A stretch of 64,000 nucleotides of DNA from Aquimarina aggregata (GCF_001632745.1 NZ_LQRT01000002.1:372001-436000); one strand, 5' to 3'. Shown: positions 29,755 to 39,358, counted from the first letter of the stretch. The notes: generated by a model not told the origin, from the sequence alone. Made by a program: numbers and translations.

Positions 29755-30273
29755 ATGAGCGAATTGGTAAACAAAGAATTTAAAGAACAAATTATATATC
29801 GTTTAAACGAAAGTACAAGAATGATATCACTTTGTTTTGATCAATTACCAGAAGAAGATATCTGGAAACGTCCAAATACTAATTCTAATAGTATAGGGCA
29901 CCTAATAGTTCATTTATGCGGAAACATAACTCAATATGTTATTGCCTCTTTAGGAGGTTTAGAAGATAATAGAGAGCGGGATAAGGAATTCTCCGAAGAG
30001 AAAACACATTCAAAGGAGCAACTTTTAGAAAAGTTAAAGTCTACTTTATATAGAGCAAAAGAAATTATTCAGAATATTTCAGAAGAAGAGCTATTAAGAA
30101 AAAGAGAAGTGCAAGGGTTTACATTTTCTGGTATTGGTATCTTAATACATGTCACAGAGCATTATTCATACCATACCGGGCAAATTGCATTTTGGATAAA
30201 GCAATTAAAGGACAAAAAAAGTTTAGGGTTTTACGATGGAATAGACCTAAGTATTAAAAATAAAAAAAGCTAA
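29755..30273 (+). CDS. DinB-family protein inside the his operon
   Basis: A 172-residue four-helix bundle of the DinB/YfiT-like superfamily. Metal-site histidines appear in order: [13 protein letters not shown] (helix 2), then [19 protein letters not shown] near residues 144-162, matching the three-His pattern of these putative metal-dependent enzymes, some of which are bacillithiol- or mycothiol-dependent transferases. Bacillithiol is plausible here because bshA is encoded near the right edge. It begins 2 bases after hisA and its stop shares a base with the hisF start (TAATG), so it is fully embedded in the operon. No histidine-related function is known. Confidence 0.85.
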   Translation: MSELVNKEFKEQIIYRLNESTRMISLCFDQLPEEDIWKRPNTNSNSIGHLIVHLCGNITQYVIASLGGLEDNRERDKEFSEEKTHSKEQLLEKLKSTLYRAKEIIQNISEEELLRKREVQGFTFSGIGILIHVTEHYSYHTGQIAFWIKQLKDKKSLGFYDGIDLSIKNKKS

Positions 30274-31028
30274 TGCTAACAAAAAGAATAATACCGTGTT
30301 TAGATATCAAAAATGGTCGTACGGTAAAAGGAGTGAACTTTGTTGATTTACGCGATGCTGGTGACCCGGTAGAGCTAGCAGATATATATTCAAAAGCAGG
30401 AGCAGATGAGCTAGTGTTTCTAGATATTTCTGCAACCGAAGAAAGACGTAAAACATTGGCGAATCTTGTGCTTCGAGTGGCAGAAAAAGTTAATATCCCC
30501 TTTACTGTTGGAGGTGGGATTTCGTCTGTAGAAGATGTTGATATTTTATTACAAAATGGAGCGGATAAAGTGTCAGTAAATTCTTCGGCAGTTAAAAACC
30601 CTCAGTTAATTAATGATTTAGCTGCAAAATTTGGTAGTCAATGTATAACAGTTGCCATTGATGCTAAACAAATAGAAGGAGAATGGATTGTACATTTAGT
30701 AGGAGGTAAGGTTCCAACACAACTCAATTTATTTGATTGGGCAAAAGAAGTAGAACAACGTGGGGCAGGAGAAATTCTTTTTACTTCTATGGATAACGAT
30801 GGTACAAAAGATGGTTTTGCCAATAGAGCACTAGCTAGATTATCATCAGAACTCAATATTCCTATAATAGCTTCTGGTGGAGCAGGAAATAGTAAACATT
30901 TTGTAGATACCTTTGTACAAGGAAAAGCAGATGCAGCATTGGCAGCAAGTGTTTTTCATTTTAAAGAAATTGAAATTCAAGACTTAAAAAAAGAGTTACA
31001 AGATAAAAATATTCCAGTACGATTATAA
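30273..31028 (+). CDS. hisF: Imidazole glycerol phosphate synthase subunit HisF
   Basis: The cyclase subunit that uses HisH-derived ammonia to turn PRFAR into imidazole glycerol phosphate and AICAR. It is a 251-residue TIM barrel: [19 protein letters not shown] with the first catalytic Asp, [12 protein letters not shown], and [13 protein letters not shown] with the second. IIASGGAGN is the C-terminal phosphate loop. It overlaps the DinB gene by one base. Confidence 0.97.
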   Translation: MLTKRIIPCLDIKNGRTVKGVNFVDLRDAGDPVELADIYSKAGADELVFLDISATEERRKTLANLVLRVAEKVNIPFTVGGGISSVEDVDILLQNGADKVSVNSSAVKNPQLINDLAAKFGSQCITVAIDAKQIEGEWIVHLVGGKVPTQLNLFDWAKEVEQRGAGEILFTSMDNDGTKDGFANRALARLSSELNIPIIASGGAGNSKHFVDTFVQGKADAALAASVFHFKEIEIQDLKKELQDKNIPVRL

Positions 31029-31112
31029 TACCCTTTAAACCGTAGAGTATTGTACATGTATGTTAAATGAGGAATGATACAGTACTTAAGTAATATGATA
31101 AATAAAAAATAG

Positions 31113-31709
31113 ATGAAAATAGACTTCAATAAAAATAATGATGGACTAGTGCCTGCAATTATTCAAGATGCATCAACAAAAAATGTGCTAATGCTAGGAT
31201 ATATGAATGAAGAGGCATATAATAAGACAATTACAACCAAAAAGGTGACTTTTTATAGCAGGTCAAAAAAAAGATTATGGACAAAAGGGGAAGAAAGTGG
31301 TAACATATTGAACCTTGTCGACATTAAGAATGACTGCGATGATGATACGCTATTGATTTTTGTAAATCCAGAAGGTCCAACTTGTCATACAGGAACAGAT
31401 ACATGTTGGAATGAAGATAATAATCAATCTTTTGGCTTTTTGTCTGAATTAGAAGGTGTTATAGAAGATAGAAAAAAGAATCAAGAAGATTCTAAATCTT
31501 ATGTAGCTTCTTTGTTTCGAAAAGGAATTAATAAGGTAGCGCAAAAGGTAGGTGAAGAAGCAGTAGAGGTAGTAATTGAAGCAAAAGATGATAATGAAGA
31601 ACTTTTTTTGAATGAAAGTGCAGATTTATTATTTCACTATTTAATTTTATTACAAGCAAAAGGATATAAACTTAATGATATTGTTAATGTTTTAAAATCT
31701 AGAGCTTAA
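31113..31709 (+). CDS. hisIE: Bifunctional phosphoribosyl-AMP cyclohydrolase / phosphoribosyl-ATP pyrophosphatase
   Basis: A 198-residue fusion of HisI (about 1-105) and HisE (about 108-198), catalysing steps 2 and 3 of the pathway. HisI zinc and substrate motifs are SRSKKRLWTKGEESGN, DCDDDTLLI and GPTCHTGTDTCW; HisE is recognised by KVGEEAVEVVIEAKDDN and ESADLLFHYLILL. It is the last his gene, 84 bases after hisF; no strong terminator is seen between it and the next gene, 70 bases downstream. Confidence 0.97.
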   Translation: MKIDFNKNNDGLVPAIIQDASTKNVLMLGYMNEEAYNKTITTKKVTFYSRSKKRLWTKGEESGNILNLVDIKNDCDDDTLLIFVNPEGPTCHTGTDTCWNEDNNQSFGFLSELEGVIEDRKKNQEDSKSYVASLFRKGINKVAQKVGEEAVEVVIEAKDDNEELFLNESADLLFHYLILLQAKGYKLNDIVNVLKSRA

Positions 31710-31779
31710 GTAATTATTTTATTAGTGTATTGGAGAATGTAATTGAGTAATTTTTTTAGTATAACTAAACCATCATATA

Positions 31780-34587
31780 TTGAAAACAAAGTGTAAACGA
31801 CTAGGGATTTTGGGGAATTCTTTAGTCATTGTATGCATAGCATTTTTGCTGTCTTACAATCAAATATACTCGCAATGTAATCTAGGGTTGATTACCATAG
31901 AACAATGCGATATGGAAAATGTTGATTTTAATACCGATGGTGCACCAGACGGTATTATAAATTTATATACAGAAACTGGTACTACTACGGCAGATGGGAT
32001 CTGGATGATAGATCCTAAATTTGATACAGCGTTTGATGCTACCACGGGTAATTTATCTATGTGGGATTTAAAAAATTCTACAGTATTGGGTACCGAAAAT
32101 GATTATTTTTTCGAATTAAAAAATGCTAGCTGTGGTGATGAACCATTTAGAACAGCAAGGTTAATTCTTGGACCATATTCTGGAGTAGCATTACCCTCAT
32201 CAGGTCCACCATTAGATGTAAATGGACAGGGGTGTGATGGGGATATCTTTGGTTTTGATCTGTTTACTGTGTTTGCTTTAAATAGTGAAATACCTTCACC
32301 ACATCTTAATGGTGTATGGAGTTATAATGGTACAAGTCCTAATTTTGTTGGAGTTGTGGGGTCTAGATTATTTGTAGAGATACCAAACGATCCTGTAGAT
32401 TTAGTGGATCAAGAAGTTTTTGAACTTACATATACAGTTTCAGGTACTTTAGGTTGTTCTGGAATAGAACAAACAACAGTTAGAATAGCAATGGTAAGGC
32501 AAGTAGAATCTGGTATTTCTGAACCTACAGAAATATGTGAGGATGATATTTTGGCTGGAGTTTATGATGTAGAGATTGATTTGAGAGATGATCAATACTT
32601 AAGAGAAGAAGATGAAGAGGGGATATGGCTTACTGATTTAGATCCAACAGGAGAAATAGAGAATGAAATAGACTCAAGAATCAACCTTAGAACGATATAT
32701 AATGATTTGATTGATAGTGGTAATAACTTAAGGTTTGGTTGTGAAACGTATGATTTTGTATATTCTGTAGAAGATCGATCTGCAGTTTGTATGGATCAAA
32801 CCACTACTGTAAGCTTTACAATTTATGAACAGCTTAGACCGTTTAGTCAACCAAATCCTACACCAAGAGTATGCAGAAATGCTGCAGGGACATTAAACTT
32901 ATTTGATCAGTTAAACTTTACAAGAACTGGTACTACTAATTTTGTTTATGATGATAGTTTTTATGTAAACTGGCGTTTAGTATCAGGACCTTCGAATTTG
33001 GGACTTATACCACAACCGGATAGGTTAGAAGATTTTAACCCTAGTATTGATTATTATTTGGGAACTATAAACCTATCATTTGCTCCTGCAGGGATTTATA
33101 CTTTTGAATATGGTGTCACACCAGATATAAATTGCCCTTCGCCAAATCAGATTTGCGATCCATATGCACCACCAGGAGATCCAACATTTTCTCAAAATCC
33201 GTGTGATGTCCTTAAAGCTAGAGTTACTATAGAAATTTTGCCTTTCGATTATACAGGAGAAGATACATCTGATATTAATTTATGTTCATCACTGGGATCG
33301 GTAGACCTTAGAAGCTTATTAGAAACAAATGGAATAGATCCTATCGTTGATACAGGAGTTTGGACCAATTCTGTAGGTGATGTGATTGATAATAATTTTG
33401 TTTTTCCAACGATAACGACTTCTCAAGACTTTAGCTTTACGTATACAACAACGACAAGCGAAGGATGTATAGAGAGTTCTAAATTAGATTTTACAATTGA
33501 CAAATTACCAGATGCAGGAGAGGGTAGCGATGCAGCAGTATGCTCTGATGAGTTAACGATTACTCTTTTTGATCTGCTTGAAGGAGAACCTGATACAACA
33601 GGTATTTGGACAGGACCTTTTGGGTATATTTCGACCGATCATTTAGGTGTTTTTGATGCTAGTGATGATATGTTACCTATTTTAGGACCTGGAATATATA
33701 CATATACAGTTCCTGCAAATACAGGATGTCCGGATGCAGATGAAGCCACAGTAAATATTACTTTAGTTACACCCGAAGAAATAGGTACGGATCGAAGCGA
33801 AACTTTTTGTAAACTAGATGGCCGTGTTAATTTGTTTTCGCTTCTGGATAGAGATACAACGCGTACGGGAACGTTTGAAGATACAGATAATACTGGAGCT
33901 CTTAGTGCTGATGGTGTTTTAGAGTTTGAAACCTTAACTAACGGGATTTATAATTTTAGATATGTAGTTACTAATACATTACCTTGTGACCAATCTTCAC
34001 TAATTGTTTCTGTTCAAATTGTGGATTTACCAATTCCAGTAGTTCCAGATCCAGAGTTTTGTATTCTAGATGCTAAACGATTAGACGATGTAGAGGTAGA
34101 TGTACTTAACTTTAATTGGTATGATACGTTAGAAAGTGAAATTCCTATTGTAGACAATCCTATATTGTTGGACAATCAAGTATATTATATTGCTAATGTT
34201 GATGCAGATAATTGTGAGTCAGAACGTCTTAGAGTCACTATTACTATTTTAAATACAGGAGAGCGATCATCTACAGGAGAGTTATGCACCCTTGATTTTC
34301 AAGATGGGGTATCACCAAATGGCGATAACCAAAACGATACCTTTGATTTAAGAATTGATGAAGTGTATAATCTACCCGAAGCATTTCCTGATTTTGATTT
34401 AAAGATATTCAATAGATACGGTAGCCTAGTTTATGAAGGTCGACGAGATACACAAGAGTTTAGAGGAGAGAGTAATACTTCCGTACGATTAGGAGATGAC
34501 CTTCCGTCAGGAACATACTTCTATATTTTTACACCAAATTTTGAAAATAACTTACCAATACAAGGTAGTATATACCTAAGCAGATAA
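31780..34587 (+). CDS. Large exported gliding motility-associated protein (type B C-terminal domain)
   Basis: A 935-residue surface protein. The only plausible start is a TTG at 31780, followed by a basic N-terminus and a signal peptide ending near Tyr-Ser-Gln (about residues 29-31). The body is made of divergent Cys-containing beta-sandwich repeats, each with patterns like GTWTNS or GIWTGPFGY, alternating with short YTYTV-type strands. The last 95 residues (FQDGVSPNGDNQNDTFDLRI, FNRYGSLVYEG, GTYFYIFTPN) are the gliding-associated CHU/type B sorting domain, which directs secretion by T9SS and often needs a PorP/SprF partner; one is encoded 3 bases downstream. Likely an adhesin; ligand unknown. 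Confidence 0.85.
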   Translation: MKTKCKRLGILGNSLVIVCIAFLLSYNQIYSQCNLGLITIEQCDMENVDFNTDGAPDGIINLYTETGTTTADGIWMIDPKFDTAFDATTGNLSMWDLKNSTVLGTENDYFFELKNASCGDEPFRTARLILGPYSGVALPSSGPPLDVNGQGCDGDIFGFDLFTVFALNSEIPSPHLNGVWSYNGTSPNFVGVVGSRLFVEIPNDPVDLVDQEVFELTYTVSGTLGCSGIEQTTVRIAMVRQVESGISEPTEICEDDILAGVYDVEIDLRDDQYLREEDEEGIWLTDLDPTGEIENEIDSRINLRTIYNDLIDSGNNLRFGCETYDFVYSVEDRSAVCMDQTTTVSFTIYEQLRPFSQPNPTPRVCRNAAGTLNLFDQLNFTRTGTTNFVYDDSFYVNWRLVSGPSNLGLIPQPDRLEDFNPSIDYYLGTINLSFAPAGIYTFEYGVTPDINCPSPNQICDPYAPPGDPTFSQNPCDVLKARVTIEILPFDYTGEDTSDINLCSSLGSVDLRSLLETNGIDPIVDTGVWTNSVGDVIDNNFVFPTITTSQDFSFTYTTTTSEGCIESSKLDFTIDKLPDAGEGSDAAVCSDELTITLFDLLEGEPDTTGIWTGPFGYISTDHLGVFDASDDMLPILGPGIYTYTVPANTGCPDADEATVNITLVTPEEIGTDRSETFCKLDGRVNLFSLLDRDTTRTGTFEDTDNTGALSADGVLEFETLTNGIYNFRYVVTNTLPCDQSSLIVSVQIVDLPIPVVPDPEFCILDAKRLDDVEVDVLNFNWYDTLESEIPIVDNPILLDNQVYYIANVDADNCESERLRVTITILNTGERSSTGELCTLDFQDGVSPNGDNQNDTFDLRIDEVYNLPEAFPDFDLKIFNRYGSLVYEGRRDTQEFRGESNTSVRLGDDLPSGTYFYIFTPNFENNLPIQGSIYLSR

Positions 34588-34590
34588 CCG

Positions 34591-35508
34591 ATGAAAATAA
34601 AATTAATTTTTATAATAACAATAGTTTTCTGCTCGGCAATTTATGGACAGCAGGAACCTCAGTATTCTCAATACATGTATAATATGAGTACTGTTAATCC
34701 AGCATATGCATCAGGACAAAGTGGATTGATTTCTACCGGACTTTTGTATCGCAGACAATGGACAGGGATAGAAGGAGGACCACAAACCGCAAATGTTTTT
34801 GGAAATATACCATTAAGCGAAAAAATCGAATTAAGTGTAAATTATGTAAATGATAGGATAGGAGATGCGATTCCTGTAAATAATGATTATGTAAATATGG
34901 ATTTTGCATATATTACAAGGATATCCGATCGTATAAAATTATCTTATGGATTAAAAGCTGGTATCAATAGTTTTAAAATTGATCCTTCAAGATCTGACGT
35001 AGCAGATGATCCCGCTTTTTCTGATAATTCGGCGACAACTCAGTTAAATATAGGAGCAGGCTTGTATTTGTTTACGAGCAATTTTTATGCAGGGGTATCC
35101 TCACCAAATTTATTACCTAGCGATGTCGATATAGATGGTATAGGAGTTGCAGAGACCAAAACCCACATTTATGGAGTCGCGGGATATGTATTTGATTTTG
35201 TAAGTGAAGTAAAATTAAAACCTTCATTCGTTGTAAAACAAGTGATAGACTCTCCCTTGACTTTTGATCTTTCTCTTAACTCATTGATTTATGATAAATT
35301 TGAGTTAGGCGTTTCTTATCGCTATACAGATGCTTTTATCGCACTAGCAGGGTTTAATATTACGCAAAATCTAAAAATAGGATATTCTTATGACTTTAGT
35401 GTTAGTGATTTAAGTGGGTATAATAATGGAAGTCATGAAGTTGTATTGTTATACAACTTCGACCTTTTAAAATTTGGTAATAAACATACTTCTCCAAGAT
35501 TTTTCTAG
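34591..35508 (+). CDS. PorP/SprF-family outer-membrane protein
   Basis: A 305-residue beta-barrel-type protein with signal peptide (IKLIFIITIVFCSAIYGQQ). The start of the mature part, QEPQYSQYMYNMSTVNPAYAS, followed by YRRQWTGIEGGPQT, is the hallmark of the PorP/SprF family. SprF is needed for secretion of the adhesin SprB in Flavobacterium johnsoniae, and family members are typically encoded beside a type B CTD adhesin. Here it sits 3 bases after such a protein and immediately before a PorE-like gene, so I infer it helps secrete or anchor the upstream protein. Confidence 0.92.
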   Translation: MKIKLIFIITIVFCSAIYGQQEPQYSQYMYNMSTVNPAYASGQSGLISTGLLYRRQWTGIEGGPQTANVFGNIPLSEKIELSVNYVNDRIGDAIPVNNDYVNMDFAYITRISDRIKLSYGLKAGINSFKIDPSRSDVADDPAFSDNSATTQLNIGAGLYLFTSNFYAGVSSPNLLPSDVDIDGIGVAETKTHIYGVAGYVFDFVSEVKLKPSFVVKQVIDSPLTFDLSLNSLIYDKFELGVSYRYTDAFIALAGFNITQNLKIGYSYDFSVSDLSGYNNGSHEVVLLYNFDLLKFGNKHTSPRFF

Positions 35509-37608
35509 ATGAATAAGACACAGATAATATTAACAGTAACACTTTTACTTACACAAATTACCTTTGCTCAGAACAAAAGCAGAGCAGATCGCTTTTTTGA
35601 TCAAGGAGATTATATAAATGCCGCTCTACAGTATGAAGAAGAGTTAAATAAAGAAGGATATACCAAGCATATTTTAGAAAACATAACGTCTTCATATTAT
35701 AATACTTTTCAGTTTAGAGAAGCATATCGATATCTTAAGTATTTGACTTCGGGTAAATTTTATGAGCGTGATAAATCATATGATAATCAATATAATTTTA
35801 TGATGTATCAAGTGCTATCGGCTTTGGGGCAATACGAAAAGTCCTTAAATTTTTTAGAAAAATACAAATCGTTCAATTCTGAAGAAGAATTTGATAGCAC
35901 GACTGCTGTCACTACAATAGAAGACTTTAAATTGAAAGATGATGATTATACAATAAAACCAGTTAGGTTTAATTCTAAAGCTTCAGAGTTTGGTGCGATA
36001 AGAAAAGATAGTCTAGTTTATTTTACGACAGACAGATATCCACATAGTTTATTAGATAAAAAATATAAATGGACACATAGACCTTTTTTAGATATTTATA
36101 AAGTTGTAGTGGATAAAGACAATAATCCAATATCTGAAATTGAAGAAATTTCAAAAGAAATAAACTCTAAGCTTCATGAAGGTAATTTTTGTTTTACAAA
36201 TGATGGTAAAACCATTTATCTTTCAAAAAGTAATTCTGAAAAAGGAAAAAAGAAATTTGATAGTATTAATACAAATGCGATATACTTATATAAATCGATA
36301 AATGTTGATGGAGAATGGAGTGAACCAGAAAAATTACCCTTTAACGATGTACATTTTTCTATAGAACATCCATCTTTAAATGCAGACGGTACTAAGCTTT
36401 ATTTTTCATCAAATATGCCGGGAGGCTATGGTGATTTTGACTTGTACTATGTAGATGTCGATCTTGATGGAACATATAGTAAACCAATTAATCTTGGAGA
36501 AGAAATAAATACAGAAAATAGAGAACAGTTTCCCTATGTAAGTAATGAAGGTAATTTGTTCTTTTCTTCAAATGGTCATTTAGGACTGGGTATGATGGAT
36601 ATTTTTGTATCAGAATTAAAAGAAGAAAGATTAACTAGACCTTTAAACTTAGGAGCGCCTATAAATTCTAGTTTTGATGATTTTTCATTGACCTACTATA
36701 ATGAAACTGATGGATTTTTTGCATCTAACCGTAAAGATGTAGGAGATGATATCTATACTTTTTCACAAATTGGAGAAATCTTTCCAAGAGAATATAAAGT
36801 TAGGTTTGAAGTAAGAGATTATGGATCTGATCAATACATAAAAGATTCAGACGTTGTGCTTTATGACGATTATAACAAAATTGTTTATGAAAGTCAATTA
36901 GACAGTATTGCAGGTTTTGATATTAGAGTTTTTCCTGGGAGATATAACTTTAAAGCATCAGCAACAGGGTATAGAACAAAAACTAAACCTATTAGTATAA
37001 AAGAAAAAGATGAGGCTACGTATGTGATTTATCTAGATAGAAAGAAAATAAAACAAGACGAAAGTACTGTCACAAATGAAAATAATACAACAGTAAAAGA
37101 TAGTACATCTTTTAAAGAAAAAATAAATGTAACAGATATTCGAACAGAAACGAATAGTACCAGAAATAAAGAAGAAATTTCAAAAACCAGACTGAGAGAA
37201 ATGCTTCTTGCTGATAAAGATGGACCGCCGGTAATCGAGAAAAATGGAAAATTATATTTTAAAATGCCTCCCATACATTTTGATTATGATAAATGGAATA
37301 TCAGATCAGATTCTAAAAAAGTCTTAGATAAACTGGCGAGTAAGCTAGAGAAGTATAAGACGGTTTATATTAAAATTATTTCACATACAGATAGTAGGGG
37401 TACTGATTCTTATAATCAAGTTTTGTCAGAAAAAAGGGCAGAGTCAACTCGAAACTATCTAGCTCTAGAAGGATATGTTAATGCTCGTAGAATGCAATTT
37501 ATTGGATTTGGAGAATCTCAACCTATTATAGACTGTGACGATAAAATCTGCACCGAAGAAGAACATCAAACTAACAGAAGAAGTGAGTTTGAGATTATTC
37601 AATATTAA
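35509..37608 (+). CDS. PorE-like OmpA protein (TPR, beta-propeller, CRD, OmpA)
   Basis: A 699-residue exported protein with signal peptide (VTLLLTQITFAQ). Domain order: TPR-like repeats (about 20-130), a PD40/WD40-like beta-propeller (about 150-425; repeats such as PSLNADGTKLYFSSNMPGGYGDFDLY), a carboxypeptidase-regulatory-like beta sandwich (about 428-510), a Thr/Lys-rich linker and an OmpA peptidoglycan-binding domain (about 580-699; ISHTDSRGTDSYNQVLSEKRAESTRNYL). This is the order described for PorE of the type IX system. It abuts the PorP/SprF gene with no gap, suggesting an adhesin/barrel/peptidoglycan-anchor module. It has no lipobox, unlike what is described for PorE. Confidence 0.85.
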   Translation: MNKTQIILTVTLLLTQITFAQNKSRADRFFDQGDYINAALQYEEELNKEGYTKHILENITSSYYNTFQFREAYRYLKYLTSGKFYERDKSYDNQYNFMMYQVLSALGQYEKSLNFLEKYKSFNSEEEFDSTTAVTTIEDFKLKDDDYTIKPVRFNSKASEFGAIRKDSLVYFTTDRYPHSLLDKKYKWTHRPFLDIYKVVVDKDNNPISEIEEISKEINSKLHEGNFCFTNDGKTIYLSKSNSEKGKKKFDSINTNAIYLYKSINVDGEWSEPEKLPFNDVHFSIEHPSLNADGTKLYFSSNMPGGYGDFDLYYVDVDLDGTYSKPINLGEEINTENREQFPYVSNEGNLFFSSNGHLGLGMMDIFVSELKEERLTRPLNLGAPINSSFDDFSLTYYNETDGFFASNRKDVGDDIYTFSQIGEIFPREYKVRFEVRDYGSDQYIKDSDVVLYDDYNKIVYESQLDSIAGFDIRVFPGRYNFKASATGYRTKTKPISIKEKDEATYVIYLDRKKIKQDESTVTNENNTTVKDSTSFKEKINVTDIRTETNSTRNKEEISKTRLREMLLADKDGPPVIEKNGKLYFKMPPIHFDYDKWNIRSDSKKVLDKLASKLEKYKTVYIKIISHTDSRGTDSYNQVLSEKRAESTRNYLALEGYVNARRMQFIGFGESQPIIDCDDKICTEEEHQTNRRSEFEIIQY

Positions 37609-37647
37609 ATTATTGATAAAAGTATTGAAGGTTTGCTAAAAAAATAA

Positions 37648-37698
37648 TTTTGCCTTTTTGTACTTATAATATTGTATTTAAATTACAAAAAGGCAAAA
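37648..37698. terminator. Long inverted repeat between convergent genes
   Basis: TTTTGCCTTTTTGTA (37648-37662) and TACAAAAAGGCAAAA (37684-37698) are perfect 15-bp complements with a 21-base loop. Read on the minus strand the hairpin is followed by a T-rich run, so it probably terminates the GH16 gene; on the plus strand the T run is poor. Confidence 0.6.
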
Positions 37699-37730
37699 CC
37701 TTTATATTGATTACTATTTCGGCGCTCTTT

Positions 37731-38909
37731 CTATTTTAGCTCCCAAGTTCTTACCCAATCATAAGAAGTTGTTCTTTGTTCTTCAGTTCCTGTCATACCT
37801 CCATCAGCAGGAACAGAATTCCAATCATAGGTCTCGACAACCATTCTTAAATACATTGGTAAATCAAAATTTGCTTTGGGAGTAGCGGTATATACTTTTT
37901 CGCCATCCAGATAAAATTCTATTTCGGTAGGACTTTTCCACCAAGCACCATAGATATGATAATCAGCCCAGGCTTTTCCACCTAATTCTGTATTGCCTCC
38001 AACAGATCCAGTTGGCGTATCTGTACAATCTGCCTGTCTGCTGTGTGTATTGGAGTGTATAGTTTCATCAAACTTAAGAGCCCAATCGGCAGTTGCTGTT
38101 ACTTGGCCTACACATTCCTGAATATCTAACTCTGTAACTCTTCTATCACAACCAGTACCTTCATTTTTATGATTAATTAACCAAAAGGTAGAAGACATAA
38201 AAGTTTTGTTAGCTTTCATTTTACATTCGAAATAATATCCAACTTGTGCGGCTACTTTTGAACCAATATAAGAGCCTGCATGTGTAAATGTATTGCCATT
38301 TACTACCTCTGGAGTATCTAATTTATAAGCGGTTAGTTTAAGGTTATTATCGGTTTCTGTTACCGTGTTTTGTTTAAAAATTCCTGGAGCTCTACCAATC
38401 CACCTTTTTGGGTCTGTGTTTAACCATTTAGTTTCATCAAAAGTACCATCATTAAACTCATCAGATAAGTTTTCTACCTTACTCCACGACTTACCAGAAG
38501 GAGCTGGGTCTTCCCCTGTAAAATATGGAACATTATTAGATGGGGGTTGGTTTCTTGTTATGATAACTTCAAAACTACAAGATGTAGTATTACCAGCAAC
38601 ATCTTTTACCTCATAGGTATTTGTGGTGGTCCCAACAGGGAACATTGCTCCAGAAGCTAATCCCGCTGTTTGTGTTGTTATTGCTCCTGGTTTGTTATCT
38701 GTACCTACAGGGGCGGTATAGGTTACTTCTTTACCATTTGAAGAGGCATCTACAGTTTCATTAATATTTGAAATACATTCTATAGTAGGATTTATGGTAT
38801 CTACAGCTTCTTCTGTTTCTGGGTTATTGTCATTACTACAACTAGTTGTTGATGTGTTTAGAGTGATCAGTAATAAAAGCAGTAATTTTATTGAAGGTTT
38901 CTTTTTCAT
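37731..38909 (-). CDS. GH16-family glycoside hydrolase lipoprotein with HYR domain
   Basis: From the ATG at 38909 it has 392 residues: a lipoprotein signal (LLLLLLITLNTSTTSCSND, lipobox Cys), an HYR-type immunoglobulin-like domain (about 45-120; NPTIECISNINETVDAS through VGTTTNTYEVKDVAGNTTSCSFEV), and a GH16 catalytic domain (about 140-392). The catalytic signature is ELDIQE, with the nucleophile and acid/base glutamates. RWIGRAPGIF and AWWKSPTEIEFYLDGEKVY recall agarase/porphyranase-like GH16 enzymes, suggesting a red-algal galactan, but the substrate cannot be fixed. The reading frame extends 24 residues upstream with no signal-like features, so I trimmed it. It stands alone with no SusC/D pair nearby. 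Confidence 0.85.
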   Translation of the reverse strand: MKKKPSIKLLLLLLITLNTSTTSCSNDNNPETEEAVDTINPTIECISNINETVDASSNGKEVTYTAPVGTDNKPGAITTQTAGLASGAMFPVGTTTNTYEVKDVAGNTTSCSFEVIITRNQPPSNNVPYFTGEDPAPSGKSWSKVENLSDEFNDGTFDETKWLNTDPKRWIGRAPGIFKQNTVTETDNNLKLTAYKLDTPEVVNGNTFTHAGSYIGSKVAAQVGYYFECKMKANKTFMSSTFWLINHKNEGTGCDRRVTELDIQECVGQVTATADWALKFDETIHSNTHSRQADCTDTPTGSVGGNTELGGKAWADYHIYGAWWKSPTEIEFYLDGEKVYTATPKANFDLPMYLRMVVETYDWNSVPADGGMTGTEEQRTTSYDWVRTWELK

Positions 38910-39210
38910 CTGGGTGTTTTGTGTAAAATTACAAAGCATAAGGTTTGTTTTTAAGAACATATGTTTTTTAACGGATGACATATGTTCTTTATTGCGCTAT
39001 TTAAGTAGATACAATATCATAAATACATTGGCTAATTGCTTAAATTGCTTATAATTTCCTTGTTTGCTAATAATTTAAATAGATCAATTTATCTTGGTTT
39101 ATGGTTTTCAATACAAACGTTGTAAATTTTGATAAGAAAGAGCACAAGGTTTATGTCAATTTTAATAATTTAAATACGCTTGTAGGGCATATGAAAATAT
39201 CTTGTCAATC

Positions 39211-39242
39211 TTTGTTTTCTAGTGAATTAAATCGTAATTTTG
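39211..39242 (+). promoter_or_regulatory. Promoter for rpsA
   Basis: TTTG (39211-39214), a 20-base spacer and TAATTTTG (39235-39242) match the Bacteroidota consensus. Transcription would start near 39249, giving a leader of about 110 bases. The 449-base gap between the GH16 and rpsA starts otherwise shows only AT-rich DNA with a repeated AATTGCTT. Confidence 0.7.
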
Positions 39243-39303
39243 CACTCCTTTTTAACGAGTAAGAGAATTTGAAAAGGATTAAAAATAATTTAATTTAACG
39301 CTT

Positions 39304-39339
39304 CTGTATCATTTCGTTTTGATTCTCAATAAGATACAG
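39304..39339 (+). promoter_or_regulatory. Hairpin in the rpsA 5' leader
   Basis: CTGTATC (39304-39310) pairs with GATACAG (39333-39339) around a 22-base loop, ending 19 bases before the rpsA start. It could be a target for S1 autoregulation, as ribosomal protein leaders often are, but the 7-bp stem is short and conservation is untested. Confidence 0.35.
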
Positions 39340-39358
39340 GATACAAATTTTATCTTCA

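Noticed and set aside
38910..38981. 24-residue N-terminal extension of the GH16 protein
   Set aside because: The extension lacks signal-peptide character and would bury the lipoprotein signal inside the protein; the ATG at 38909 gives a proper lipobox.
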